From Roseobacter sp. (GTDB taxonomy: Bacteria; Pseudomonadota; Alphaproteobacteria; Rhodobacterales; Rhodobacteraceae): a stretch of 64,000 nt of DNA. Under the pieces are notes generated by a model that saw nothing but the letters and a program-made list of their open reading frames with translations, had not been told where the DNA came from and did no database searches. This document shows positions 26,424 through 36,114 of this stretch, piece after piece (position 1 is the first letter of the stretch; the number at the start of each line of letters is the position of its first letter). The position numbers and the translations under genes were made by a program. Location: contig JAGXGZ010000063.1 of assembly GCA_024636495.1 (NCBI GenBank), positions 27,829-91,828 of the forward strand, written 5' to 3'.

Positions 26424-26732
26424 TTACCGCGTGAGGCACAGTTCTTTCCATGCGCCAGCCAGATCATTGGCCCTGACGTCGCGCATTGGCATCTCGTAAA
26501 CCCAAGGGGCGACGAGAGGTATAACCGCGTTATACTTCTCAGGCCACGCCGGGGCCGTCGCCTTGACATGCTCGGGTACAGCACGTTCTTTCACACGCTC
26601 GATGCGGGCTTGGCGCACCGCTTCGACGACATCCGCCTGATAGGTGCAATCCATTTCCCTGTCGTCTGCAGCCCAGGCAGGTGCCGCAAAACCCAGCAAG
26701 CTTGCCGAAATCATTACCAAAACAGCCTTCAT
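26424..26732 (-). CDS. Small exported protein, unknown function
   Basis: 102 residues with a Sec signal peptide (MKAVLVMISASLLGFAAPAWA, cut after AWA). The mature protein is about 82 residues with two cysteines (MDCTYQADV and ELCLTR) that may be bridged. Start at 26732: GGAGA lies about nine bases upstream, which is better than an in-frame GTG at 26738. No family was recognised with certainty; similar small periplasmic proteins are found beside dnaG in related genomes, but I cannot confirm that here. Confidence 0.62.
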   Translation of the reverse strand: MKAVLVMISASLLGFAAPAWAADDREMDCTYQADVVEAVRQARIERVKERAVPEHVKATAPAWPEKYNAVIPLVAPWVYEMPMRDVRANDLAGAWKELCLTR

Positions 26733-26783
26733 CTTCACGTCTCCAACTCTTCACTCGGCGCAGAATACCCATCCAAAATAAAG

Positions 26784-27329
26784 CTAGGTGCGCCGCGATG
26801 CGACAGCTTGCATCGCCGTCCCCAATTCATCCACCAAGGTAGAGGCCATTGAGCGGAATACAAGGATCATGAAACTGTTAACACCCGTTCTTGTGATAGA
26901 AGCCATCATATGACCCAGTTGCGTGCGCACCGTATGTCCACGCTTGAAATGACCTGCGCGCAGATCCACGGGCACCATCCGCGCCAACACATCTGCGGAC
27001 GCCGCGCCGCTTAGTGAAACGGCGCACCACCCATCGCTTTGATCGACCAAAGCAGCCGTTTCTTTCAACCTCTCCTCAGGTGCAGGCCCGATCAGCAAAG
27101 CCTGATTCAGGCCAAACCAGATGCACCGATCTCCATCCTTTCCCGTACTTCTGTTAGGTTTTGGAAATGCCACGCCATGGGCTGCCTCCAGCGCGTTTGA
27201 TACCGCAGCATCATCGCCAAATCCCATCACCGAGGTTACATGCCCCAGATCAAGCTCGGTAACCGTCGCCGCCCCGTGGGTCAGCGGCAGCATATCGCCG
27301 CAAGGTGTTCGTGCTTTCAATTCAGCCAC
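26784..27329 (-). CDS. soxG: Sarcosine oxidase gamma subunit
   Basis: 181 residues of the SoxG/GcvT-like fold, the smallest-role subunit of heterotetrameric sarcosine oxidase. Seen: CIWFGLNQALLIGP, DGWCAVSLSGAASADVLARMVPVDLR, and the terminal TRTGVNSFMILVFRSMAST. I choose the GTG at 27329 because GGGAGG lies eight bases before it; an upstream TTG at 27353 has none. It overlaps the soxA stop by eight bases. Last gene of soxBDAG. Confidence 0.88.
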   Translation of the reverse strand: MAELKARTPCGDMLPLTHGAATVTELDLGHVTSVMGFGDDAAVSNALEAAHGVAFPKPNRSTGKDGDRCIWFGLNQALLIGPAPEERLKETAALVDQSDGWCAVSLSGAASADVLARMVPVDLRAGHFKRGHTVRTQLGHMMASITRTGVNSFMILVFRSMASTLVDELGTAMQAVASRRT

Positions 27330-30255
27330 GGGCACGCCCTCCCTCTTGGTCAAAGAACACAGGCGGGCATATTTCCACCTCGACCTCCAATTCGCGCAAA
27401 TGATCCACCACGCGCATGACTTCGCCGTAGCGATCGGGGCCGTTCTTGACGAACCCCAATCCTACATAACTGCCAATCTCGGGCGAAAAACAGACCGAGG
27501 TGACATAGCCTTGGTAATTCTCGCGCACCGCTTCTGCGTCCTTGGCAAATATATGTGCACCCGCACTCAGCAGCTTGACCGCACCGACCGGCTTCATCCC
27601 CACCAGCCGTTCGCGATCTGCGGCGACCAAACCGGTGCGTGCCGCCATCACCTTGCCGATGCAGTCCTTTTTGGCGCTGATCATATCCGCCATGCCGACA
27701 TCAAACGCGGTCGTGCGCCCATGGATTTCCGCATGGGTGATAAAGCCCTTTTCGATGCGTAGCACATTCAGCGCCTCCATCCCGTAGGCTCCACCGCCCA
27801 GCCCTTCGGCCCGCGCGACCAACTCACGAAACAGACTGTCGCCATAGCGCGAGGGGATCGCGATTTCATAGGCATGCTCCCCCGAGAACGAGATGCGGAA
27901 CAGCCGCCCCTTGACGCCCAGCACCGACACATCCCCGCAGGCCATAAAGGGCCAGCTGTCATTATCAATCGCCGCGTCCAACACCCCGTTCAGCAGCTCA
28001 CGCGCCTTTGGCCCGGCAATGGCAAACTGCGCCCATTGCTCGGTGACAGAGGTCATCGCGACCTGCCATTCAGGATGCAAACATTGCGCGACAAATTCCA
28101 GATGCTTCATCACCGCGCCCGCCGCAGCCGTGGTGGTGGTCATTACAAAGTGTTGATCCCCCAGCCGTGCACAAGTGCCGTCATCCATCACCGTCCCGTC
28201 TTCGCGCAGCATCAAACCGTAGCGCACGCGCCCGATTTTCAGCGTTGAGAACGTGTTGGTATAGACAAAATCCAACAGCTTTCCCGCATCCGGCCCCTGA
28301 ATGTCGCTCTTGCCCAAAGTGGACACATCGCACACCCCAACGGCGCGGCGCACATACCCCACTTCGCGGTCGCACGACTGCCGCCAGGTCTTTTCCCCCG
28401 CCTTGGGGAAATAGCTGGGCCGGTACCACAGCCCCGCCTCGATCATCGGCGCGCCCGCCTCGACGCTGGCCCGATGCGAAGTGGTAAAGCGCTGCGGGGC
28501 AAAGCCCGCGCCCTGTGCGCCCGCCCCCATCGACGCAATACTGACGGGGCTATAGGGCGGCCTAAACGTCGTGGTCCCTGTCTCGGGGATGCCGCGCCCG
28601 GTGGCATCGGCCAGCACCGCTAGGGCCCCCACATTCGAATTCTTGCCCTGATCCGTGGCCATCCCTTGCGTAGTATAACGCTTCATATGCTCGACCGAGC
28701 GGAAGTTTTCGACCGCCGCCTGCTTGATGTCCTTCACGCTCACATCGTTCTGGAAATCCAGCCATGCCCGCCCCTTGCCCGCCACCGCCCAAAGCGGCTC
28801 CATCCGGTAGGGCGCGTCCTCGGCCTGCGGCAGCCCCACATCCGGCACCGCCTTGCCCAGCATGTCCAGCACCTTACCTGCGACTGCGGCCCCTTCAGCC
28901 AAACAGCCATGGGTCGAAAACGTGCCATTGCAGGCCCCTGCCGCGACCATCCCCGGAATGGACCCTTCGCTTGGGACAAAGGCCTGAATATCGGGCCGCC
29001 ACGTGGGACGCCCGTTCATATGGCAGGTCAAATGCACCGTCGGATTCCAGCCCCCCGACATTGCCAGACAATCGGTCTGAATTTTCTCAGTGCCGCTGAT
29101 GGTACGGATCGAAATGCTTTCCAGCTCTTTGCCGCCGCCCGTATTGAACACCTGCGCACCGCGGTAGATCGGGAAATCACCCGCGATCTTTACCTCGGCG
29201 CGGCTGTCGATATAGGCCGCGATCCGCACGCCTGCATCAGCCAAATCCTGTGCTGTGCGGTGGGCATCGTCATTATTGCCAAAAATCGTCAGCGCTTTGC
29301 CGGGGCTCACCCCCCAGCGGTTCAAATAGGCGCGCACCGCCCCCGCCGTCATGATGCCGGGCCGGTCGTTGTTCTGGAACGCAATGGGCCGCTCAATCGC
29401 ACCGGCGGCCAGAATGCTATGCTTTGCCACAATCCGCCAAAAGCACTCAAGAGGTGCGCCTTTGCCGCGCCCGCCATGATGGTGGTTGACCCGTTCCAAC
29501 GCGCCAAACGTGCCCTGATCGTAGGCCCCCGTCACCGTGGTGCGCGACATCAGGCGAACATTGTCCATGCCCCCCAGTTCCGCCACCGCATCCGCCGCCC
29601 AGACATGCCCCGGCTTACCGTCGATCTGATAGGTCTCGGCATTCAGCCGCCCGCCCATTAGCGCGTCCTCATCCGCCAAGATCACATCAGCACCCGCGCG
29701 CCCAGCCGTCAGCGCCGCCATCAGTCCCGCAGGCCCAGCGCCAATTACCAACACATCGCAAAACGCAAAGGCCCGCTCGTATGTGTCAGGGTTATGCGCC
29801 CCGCTCAGACCACCTAGGCCCGCCGCCCGCCGGATCACCGGCTCATAAAGCTTTTCCCAAAACTTGCGCGGCCACATGAAGGTCTTGTAGTAGAACCCGG
29901 CCCCAAGGAAGGGCGAGACCAGATTGTTCACCGCCATCACGTCAAAATCCAAAGACGGCCAGGCGTTCTGACTGCGCACGCGCAACCCGTCATAGGTTTC
30001 TTGCATGGTGGCGCGGACATTGGGGTCCGACGCTGCCCCCGTGCCCACAGTGATCAGCGCATTGGGCTCCTCGCTGCCGGCGGTCAAAACCCCGCGTGGA
30101 CGGTGGTATTTGAACGACCGCCCCATCAAGGTCACATCATTGGCCAACAAGGCCGAGGCGACGGTATCGCCCTCAAACCCCTCATAGCCGCGCCCGTCGA
30201 AATGAAACGTCACCGGTGCGGATCGGTCAATCAGCCCCTTGCCCTTGATCCTCAT
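27322..30255 (-). CDS. soxA: Sarcosine oxidase alpha subunit
   Basis: 977 residues. An N-terminal 2Fe-2S-like fold (FDGRGYEGFEGDTVASALLAN) precedes the NAD-binding Rossmann domain (VIGAGPAGLMAALTAGRAGA), and the C-terminal half is the folate-binding GcvT-like domain. The complex oxidatively demethylates sarcosine to glycine, giving H2O2 and, with tetrahydrofolate, methylene-THF. The start at 30255 overlaps the soxD stop by four bases; the open frame before it is not homologous to the family. Confidence 0.95.
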   Translation of the reverse strand: MRIKGKGLIDRSAPVTFHFDGRGYEGFEGDTVASALLANDVTLMGRSFKYHRPRGVLTAGSEEPNALITVGTGAASDPNVRATMQETYDGLRVRSQNAWPSLDFDVMAVNNLVSPFLGAGFYYKTFMWPRKFWEKLYEPVIRRAAGLGGLSGAHNPDTYERAFAFCDVLVIGAGPAGLMAALTAGRAGADVILADEDALMGGRLNAETYQIDGKPGHVWAADAVAELGGMDNVRLMSRTTVTGAYDQGTFGALERVNHHHGGRGKGAPLECFWRIVAKHSILAAGAIERPIAFQNNDRPGIMTAGAVRAYLNRWGVSPGKALTIFGNNDDAHRTAQDLADAGVRIAAYIDSRAEVKIAGDFPIYRGAQVFNTGGGKELESISIRTISGTEKIQTDCLAMSGGWNPTVHLTCHMNGRPTWRPDIQAFVPSEGSIPGMVAAGACNGTFSTHGCLAEGAAVAGKVLDMLGKAVPDVGLPQAEDAPYRMEPLWAVAGKGRAWLDFQNDVSVKDIKQAAVENFRSVEHMKRYTTQGMATDQGKNSNVGALAVLADATGRGIPETGTTTFRPPYSPVSIASMGAGAQGAGFAPQRFTTSHRASVEAGAPMIEAGLWYRPSYFPKAGEKTWRQSCDREVGYVRRAVGVCDVSTLGKSDIQGPDAGKLLDFVYTNTFSTLKIGRVRYGLMLREDGTVMDDGTCARLGDQHFVMTTTTAAAGAVMKHLEFVAQCLHPEWQVAMTSVTEQWAQFAIAGPKARELLNGVLDAAIDNDSWPFMACGDVSVLGVKGRLFRISFSGEHAYEIAIPSRYGDSLFRELVARAEGLGGGAYGMEALNVLRIEKGFITHAEIHGRTTAFDVGMADMISAKKDCIGKVMAARTGLVAADRERLVGMKPVGAVKLLSAGAHIFAKDAEAVRENYQGYVTSVCFSPEIGSYVGLGFVKNGPDRYGEVMRVVDHLRELEVEVEICPPVFFDQEGGRARG

Positions 30256-30524
30256 GCCTTGCCCCCTTTGACATCCGCCGCCAAAGCCACCCGCGACACC
30301 GCATGGGTCACCGTGTTGCGCGTCACCACCAGCCACGCGCCGCACCCCGCTTCATGCTGCCACAAATCCCGCGTCTCGCCCGCCGGATTATCGCGCAAAT
30401 GCAAATAGCTGTCCCAGGCATCGGCCCCAGCATCCTCCGCAGGACGCGCAAGCATGACCGCATCCCCCTGATAATAAAACTCACGCCGGTCCCGGCTTCC
30501 ACAAATCGGACACTCAAGTCTCAT
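30252..30524 (-). CDS. soxD: Sarcosine oxidase delta subunit
   Basis: 90 residues with the expected zinc site: C5-x2-C8 (ECPICG), H57 and C61 (QHEAGCGAW). It packs between the alpha and beta subunits. It overlaps soxA by four bases and is 76 bases downstream of soxB. Confidence 0.93.
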   Translation of the reverse strand: MRLECPICGSRDRREFYYQGDAVMLARPAEDAGADAWDSYLHLRDNPAGETRDLWQHEAGCGAWLVVTRNTVTHAVSRVALAADVKGGKA

Positions 30525-30600
30525 ACCAGCCCCCTATGAAAAGGCCCCAGCCCCTTCACCCTTTTAAAAATACTCAACTCCACGCCCACAACCCTCACCA

Positions 30601-31854
30601 TCAATGCAGATTATGCTGCGAACCCGTGCCCTCTTCGTCCATCAAGCCAACCGCGGTGCGGAACCGGTCCAACCGGAACTTCGCGGCGGGCGCATGATGG
30701 TTTCCTGTCGCCATCAGATGTGCAAAGCTAAAGCCGGATCCCGGCACCGCCTTGAACCCGCCGTAACACCAGCCGCAATCAATGAACAAACCCTTGGTAT
30801 CCGTCTTGTCGATGATGGGCGATCCGTCGGGCGTCATATCCATGATCCCGCCCCAACTGCGCAGCACTTTAGCCTTGCCGATCATCGGCATCAGGGTCAT
30901 GCCCGCCTCCATCACATGCTCGGCCATGGGCAGGTTTCCACGGCTGGCATAAGAGGCGTAAAAATCCAGATCTCCGCCAAAGACCAACCCGCCCTTGTCG
31001 GATTGCGAGATATAGAAATGCCCCATGCCAAAGCTGACCACGTGATCAATGCACGGTTTTAGCCCTTCGGTGACAAAGGCCTGCAAGACGTGGCTTTCAA
31101 TCGGCAAACGCATGCCCGCCATCGCCGCCACTTGGCCCGACCGCCCCGCAACAACGATCCCCACCTTCTTTGCCCTTATCGCGCCGCGCGTAGTTTGCAC
31201 GCCGCGCACCTGACCGTTCTCGACATCAATGCCGGTCACTTCGCATTGCTGGATCAGATCAACACCCCGATCCGACGCGCCGCGCGCATAGCCCCACGCG
31301 ACGGCATCATGGCGCGCCGTGCCGCCGCGCGGATGCAGCAGACCCCCGTAAATAGGAAAGCGCACATTGTCGAAATCGAGATAGGGTAGATGTTTGCGCA
31401 CGCCGATCCGGTCCAGCAACACCGCATCATCGCCTTGATTGATCATACTGTTGCCGCGCCGCACAAAAGCATCGCGCTGCCCGTCGGAATGAAACAGGTT
31501 AATCAAACCGCGCTGCGAATGCATAACGTTGTAGTTAAGGTCCTCCTCCAGACCCTCCCAAAGCTTTAACGAATGGGAATAGAACTCCGAATTACCCTGA
31601 AGGAAATAATTGGCCCGCACGATCGTGGTGTTGCGCCCGACGTTGCCCCCCCCGAGATAGCCTTTCTCAAGCACGGCAACATTGGTCAGCCCGTGTTCCT
31701 TGGCCAAGTAATAAGCGGTGCTAAGCCCATGCCCGCCACCGCCAATAATGATCGCATCATATTCAGCTTTGGGTTCTGCGTCGCGCCAATGGGGTGCCCA
31801 CCCCTTGTTGCCGGTCAAACCCTCGCGCAGCACGCGCCATCCTGAAAACCGCAT
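30601..31854 (-). CDS. soxB: Sarcosine oxidase beta subunit
   Basis: 417 residues. The FAD-binding dinucleotide motif IIIGGGGHGLSTAYYLA is near residues 35-51. GGTARHDAVAWGYARGA contains the histidine region that in heterotetrameric enzymes carries covalent FMN. The C-terminal CGWCYGGFKAVPGSG is the flavin-contact tail. First gene of the sox unit. No folD, glyA or purU, which often accompany it, is present here. Confidence 0.95.
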   Translation of the reverse strand: MRFSGWRVLREGLTGNKGWAPHWRDAEPKAEYDAIIIGGGGHGLSTAYYLAKEHGLTNVAVLEKGYLGGGNVGRNTTIVRANYFLQGNSEFYSHSLKLWEGLEEDLNYNVMHSQRGLINLFHSDGQRDAFVRRGNSMINQGDDAVLLDRIGVRKHLPYLDFDNVRFPIYGGLLHPRGGTARHDAVAWGYARGASDRGVDLIQQCEVTGIDVENGQVRGVQTTRGAIRAKKVGIVVAGRSGQVAAMAGMRLPIESHVLQAFVTEGLKPCIDHVVSFGMGHFYISQSDKGGLVFGGDLDFYASYASRGNLPMAEHVMEAGMTLMPMIGKAKVLRSWGGIMDMTPDGSPIIDKTDTKGLFIDCGWCYGGFKAVPGSGFSFAHLMATGNHHAPAAKFRLDRFRTAVGLMDEEGTGSQHNLH

Positions 31855-31944
31855 GTCATTCTCCCAACCAAAGGTCTTGAGGGTTACTCAATCAACTCAA
31901 GGCGCAAGGTGCAATGGCTGGGCGGGCAATGGGCCGCATTTTGC

Positions 31945-31968
31945 GTCGCGGACGGGTCCGTCCGCGAC
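31945..31968 (-). terminator. 24-base near-perfect palindrome after glutamate dehydrogenase gene
   Basis: GTCGCGGACGG, two bases, CCGTCCGCGAC: an 11-bp GC-rich stem 22 bases past the gdh stop and about 90 bases before soxB. No T tract follows on the minus strand (CGCAAAATG), so it may be a processing barrier or palindromic unit, not a classic terminator. Confidence 0.45.
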
Positions 31969-31989
31969 AGTGTTATAGGCAATTTAGCG

Positions 31990-33420
31990 CTACAGGCCCT
32001 TTGCGCGGTAGCTTGCTGCAACTTTGCCGATACTCACCAGATAGGCCGCCGTGCGCAGATCCAAGACGTCGTCGCGGCTATGCCAGACATCAGCCATAGA
32101 GCGGTAGGCATCAACCATCGTGTCATAAAGACCGGACCGGACCAGTTCCAACTCATCCGCCCCGCGCAAGTACTTGTCTTTGAAGTTCGGGCTCAGCTGC
32201 CAGCCAACCCCGCTATCCGAGCTGAGCCGCTCAAGTTCGTCTACCAGCAGCTGGTGGCGGCTTTCCTCGTTGCGGCGCTGCATCCGGCCAAAGCGGATGT
32301 GGCTAAGGTTCTTGACCCATTCGAAGTAAGACACGGTCACACCGCCGGCGTTGGCATACATGTCAGGGATGATCACCACACCCTTGTCACGCAGAATTTC
32401 ATCAGCACCCGCCGTCACTGGGCCATTCGCGGCCTCGACGATCAGGGGCGCTTGAATACGTTCGGCGTTTTCAAGGTTAATCACACCCTCCAAAGCCGCA
32501 GGGATCAGGATGTCACAGGCCCCTTCAAGCAAGGATGCGCCGTCTTCAACCATCTTGGCGTCTGGAAAACCCTTGATCGTGTCATGTTTGGCAATCCACT
32601 GATGGACCGCTTCGACGTCAAGACCATTCTCGTTATGCAGCGCGCCGTCGCGTTCAATGATCGCGGTGATCAGACAGCCGTCTTCCTCGCTCAGGAACTT
32701 GGCTGCATGATAGCCCACATTGCCCAAGCCCTGCATGATCACGCGCTTGCCCTTTAGCTTGCCCTCAAGTCTGGCCTTCTGAAGCCCTTTGGCGTCTTTG
32801 AAAAACGCATGCAGCGCAAATTGCACCCCGCGCCCGGTCGCTTCTGTACGGCCATGGATGCCGCCCGCGTTGATCGGCTTGCCCGTCACGCAGGCCACAC
32901 CGTTGATATCGGTGGTGTTCATCCGCTTGTACTGATCCGCAATCCACGCCATCTCGCGCTCGCCGGTACCCATATCAGGGGCAGGCACATTTTGCGCAGG
33001 ATTGATCATGTCGCGTTTGATCAGTTCATAGGCAAAACGGCGGGTGATCAACTCAAGCTCGTGATCATCATATTCACGTGGGTCAATGCAAAGGCCCCCC
33101 TTGGAACCCCCGAAAGGCGCCTCAACCAAAGCGCATTTATAGGTCATCAACGCCGCCAGCGCCTCCACCTCGTCTTGGTTGACGCCAAGACTGTAGCGGA
33201 TCCCCCCCTTCACAGGCTCCATATGCTCGGAGTGTACCGATCGGTACCCGGTGAATGTCTGGATACCGCCGCGCAGACGGACCCCAAAACGCACCGTATA
33301 AGTGGCGTTGCAGACACGGATTTTTTCTTCCAGACCGGGCGACAGGTCCATCAAGGCGACGGCCCGGTTAAACATGATGTCAACGCTATCGCGAAAGCTG
33401 GGTTCGGTTGCGGAAGTCAT
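31990..33420 (-). CDS. Glutamate dehydrogenase (Glu/Leu/Phe/Val family)
   Basis: 476 residues. Interconverts glutamate with 2-oxoglutarate and ammonia. Seen: substrate segment GGIRYSLGVNQDEVEALA, TYKCALVEAPFGGSKGG with the catalytic lysine region, APDMGTGEREMAWI, and the Rossmann motif MQGLGNVGYHAA. Start at 33420 (MTSATEPS) with AGGAG upstream. The coenzyme cannot be stated with certainty. It lies upstream of sox on the same strand, separated by the GC-rich palindrome, and could handle amino nitrogen released in methylamine or betaine use. Confidence 0.93.
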   Translation of the reverse strand: MTSATEPSFRDSVDIMFNRAVALMDLSPGLEEKIRVCNATYTVRFGVRLRGGIQTFTGYRSVHSEHMEPVKGGIRYSLGVNQDEVEALAALMTYKCALVEAPFGGSKGGLCIDPREYDDHELELITRRFAYELIKRDMINPAQNVPAPDMGTGEREMAWIADQYKRMNTTDINGVACVTGKPINAGGIHGRTEATGRGVQFALHAFFKDAKGLQKARLEGKLKGKRVIMQGLGNVGYHAAKFLSEEDGCLITAIIERDGALHNENGLDVEAVHQWIAKHDTIKGFPDAKMVEDGASLLEGACDILIPAALEGVINLENAERIQAPLIVEAANGPVTAGADEILRDKGVVIIPDMYANAGGVTVSYFEWVKNLSHIRFGRMQRRNEESRHQLLVDELERLSSDSGVGWQLSPNFKDKYLRGADELELVRSGLYDTMVDAYRSMADVWHSRDDVLDLRTAAYLVSIGKVAASYRAKGL

Positions 33421-33772
33421 TTCATAGCTCCTGTTTGGCAAATTTACCTGTCGAAAATTCAGGTGATCGCGCCGCCATGTTGACCATGACAACAAGAGTT
33501 TTAGAACCCGTAAACATCAATATCTGCGTACTTTTTAGGCAGAATGGAAACTTTTTTTGACGTTGATCACCATATTAAAATTCTCTCACCTTCGTTTCCT
33601 CATTCAAAACAATCAGGCGAAAACAAATCCTCTGGACACGAGATTTGGCAATTTTTCACGCATTTCAATGGTTTCCGCCCTATTCCGGCCATTTTCTTGG
33701 CGCATAAGTTGAGAAATCCGCAAACCAACGCGTGTCGAATGACCGTGCCGGGATGCAACGAGGGGAAAATCA
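33421..33772. other. AT-rich divergent promoter region (352 bases)
   Basis: Between glutamate dehydrogenase (minus) and the tadG-like gene (plus). AT-rich, with T runs at 33530-33560. AGGAG serves the minus gene and GAGGGG (33760-33765) the plus gene. No RNA gene or further coding region was recognised. Confidence 0.5.
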
Positions 33773-34965
33773 ATGTCGCCTGTGACGCAGACGAAAAACA
33801 AACTGACTGATGTACTTGCCGCAAAAGCGGCGCGCTTTGCCCGTGCAGAAGACGGTATCATGACCATCTGGGTCTTGGTCATGATCATGCTGATGGTGAT
33901 GGTCGGGGGGATCCAACTGGATTTCATGCGCCATCAGATGGAGCGGTCTCGTTTACAGGCCGTTTCTGACCGTGCGGTTCTGGCCGCCGCCGATCTGGAT
34001 CAGACACTTGCTCCCAAAGCAGTTGTCGCAGATTATTTTGCCAAGTCCGGCATGTCGTCCTTTCTGTCAAACGTAACGGTTGCCGAGGGATTGAACTTTC
34101 GCACGGTGACGGTTGACGCATCCAAAGAAATGGAAACACCGTATCTACGCAAATTTGGCATAGAATCCCTGACAGTTCCGGCGCGCAGCGTTGCGGAAGA
34201 ACGCGTCGCAAACGTTGAGATTTCGCTGGTTCTGGATATTTCGGGATCGACCGTCAGGCCCAGCATTATCAGTGGAACTATGATGGGCGAAACAATGACC
34301 GTACTGAAACTGTTTGCCCGCGCTACAGCTACGAGCGGATCAGACCGTTTTCCCAAAGTCGCACTGTCCTGAAAAAGCAGATCGAAGATCTGAAACCACG
34401 TGCCGGGACGTCGATCTTTCTGGGGATGAAATGGGGTGTTGCGATGCTCGATCCGTCATTCCGCTCTATCAATACGTCCTTGGTATCGGCCAACGAAGTT
34501 TCCAGCAAGTTCCAGGGACGGCCCGTAAATTACGATGATCCAGAGACGCTCAAGACTGTTATCTTGATGACCGACGGTGAAAACGCCGCCTCAAACAGGA
34601 TCTCAAGCTATTACTACGATAGCCCCAGCGAGATTGTGCATTGGGATAACTACAACTTGAACTGGTACCTGCGTAATTATGTCAGCTCTTGGAACCGCTC
34701 CAACTTTTACTGGCAAAAATACGACCGCACGCTGGGAAACAACTTGCTCAAGAATATTTGCACGGCGGCCAAGCAAAAGCACATCGTGATCTGGACGATC
34801 GGTTTCGAAGTGGAAGACAACCCCTATGACAACAACGACGGGGCCGACGTGATGAGAAACTGTGCCTCTTCCCCAAGCCATTTCTTCGATGTGGACGGTG
34901 TCCAGCTTTCAGAAGCGTTTCGGGCGATTGCACGTCAAATTAACCAGCTAAGGCTGCTCCAATGA
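33773..34965 (+). pseudogene. TadG-like pilus assembly protein with VWA domain, broken
   Basis: The first frame (33773-34372) gives a TadE/G-type N-terminal helix (TIWVLVMIMLMVMVGGIQLDF), a pseudopilin-like ectodomain and the first half of a von Willebrand MIDAS motif (VLDISGS). It then runs out of frame and stops. From about 34240 a second frame, ending at 34965, reads NDRTETVCPRYSYERI, PRAGTSIFLGMKWG and TDGENA, the continuation of the same family. The roughly 100 residues normally between DISGS and this block, including the MIDAS threonine, are missing. This is an internal deletion plus frameshift, not a simple slip. Confidence 0.8.
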
Positions 34966-35501
34966 AAAACAGTTTGAAAAATATGCTTCGACGGTTTCGC
35001 AAAAGCGAAGATGGATCAGTGTTTGTGATCGAATTCGTCATTCTCTTTCCGTTGATTTTCGGCATCTTTTTGTCCTCGATTGAAATGAGCCTGTATTCTG
35101 CACGGCAAATGCATCTCAACCGCGGCCTTGAAGACGCGGTGCGCTATATCCGGCTGAACACCCGGTCTGGCATGACCCATGATCAAATCAAAGATATGGT
35201 CTGTGAGGGGGCGGGAAATATCGGCGACTGTGCTACCACACTGCGGCTTGAGATGGTCAGCGTTGATCCACGGAATTTCACGAAACTTCCGACCGACGTC
35301 GACTGTATTGACGCCTCGGCTCCGGTCAAACCCGAACGCGGGTTCACCTTGGGCAAGCAGCACGATCTGATGTTACTGCGCGCATGTCTGAAATTTGAAC
35401 CTGTAATCCCCACATCCAGCATGGGGTTCAAACTGGTCACTGACGGTTCGGGGCAATCAGCCATGTATGCCATTTCGGCCTTCGTACAGGAGCCAGGCTA
35501 A
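34962..35501 (+). CDS. TadE-like pilus assembly protein
   Basis: 179 residues. After a short basic cytoplasmic tail, EDGSVFVIEFVILFPLIFGIF gives the TadE-type glycine/glutamate start and one transmembrane helix at about 19-42. The rest is an extracytoplasmic domain with four cysteines. It overlaps the upstream tadG-like gene by four bases and the next gene by one base. Minor pseudopilin-like components of a Tad (Flp) pilus; the core tad genes are not in the window. Confidence 0.82.
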   Translation: MKNSLKNMLRRFRKSEDGSVFVIEFVILFPLIFGIFLSSIEMSLYSARQMHLNRGLEDAVRYIRLNTRSGMTHDQIKDMVCEGAGNIGDCATTLRLEMVSVDPRNFTKLPTDVDCIDASAPVKPERGFTLGKQHDLMLLRACLKFEPVIPTSSMGFKLVTDGSGQSAMYAISAFVQEPG

Positions 35502-36058
35502 TGTTTAAACGTATCGTCAAATGCCTTGGATTGCACAGTTTCGCCCACAAAGAAGAGGGCAGCGTCTCAATCGAAGCCCTTATCATGATGCCCGTGGTGT
35601 TCTGGGTCTATGCGGCGATGTTCACGATATTCCAGACCTATCAGGAATATACGGTGAACCAGCAAGCAGCCTATACCATCGGCGACATGATTTCGCGCGA
35701 GACGTTGCCGCTCGACGGTGACTATCTGGACGGTGTTCAGGAATTACTGGACTACATGACCAATTCAAAAACTCAATCGACAGTTCGGGTGTCGTCCCTG
35801 CAGTACAACGCAGCCGCAAAGCGTTTCTACCTGCACTGGTCACGTGCCAGAGGATCCGCGCAGCCCGTGACCGACGCTGACGTTTCAGCTTGGACCGACC
35901 GGCTGCCGATCATGCCGGACGGGGAATATATCGTCGTGACCGAAACCTGGACGCAGTATACGCCACCGTTTAACATTGGGCTGGGCCAACCGGACATAAA
36001 GAACTTTATCTTCACCCGTGCCCGCTATGCGCCGCGTGTTCTGTATACAGGCAGCTAA
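35501..36058 (+). CDS. TadE/TadG-family minor pilin-like protein
   Basis: 185 residues. EEGSVSIEALIMMPVVFWVYAAMF shows the processing-site-like GSVSIEA and a single N-terminal helix at about 20-45, followed by a soluble domain rich in T, Y and W. Its start overlaps the previous stop. Last gene of the tad-like unit; a strong terminator follows 30 bases on. Confidence 0.8.
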   Translation: MFKRIVKCLGLHSFAHKEEGSVSIEALIMMPVVFWVYAAMFTIFQTYQEYTVNQQAAYTIGDMISRETLPLDGDYLDGVQELLDYMTNSKTQSTVRVSSLQYNAAAKRFYLHWSRARGSAQPVTDADVSAWTDRLPIMPDGEYIVVTETWTQYTPPFNIGLGQPDIKNFIFTRARYAPRVLYTGS

Positions 36059-36088
36059 ACGAGACACAGCCATTCAGACATGAAAACG

Positions 36089-36114
36089 CCCCGGCACCGC
36101 GCGCCGGGGTTTTT
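36089..36114. terminator. Bidirectional rho-independent terminator
   Basis: CCCCGGC, seven-base loop, GCCGGGG followed by TTTTT on the plus strand, and preceded by GAAAACG, so a T-rich tail also exists on the minus strand. It serves the tad-like unit (plus) and the convergent membrane-protein gene (minus). Confidence 0.9.
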
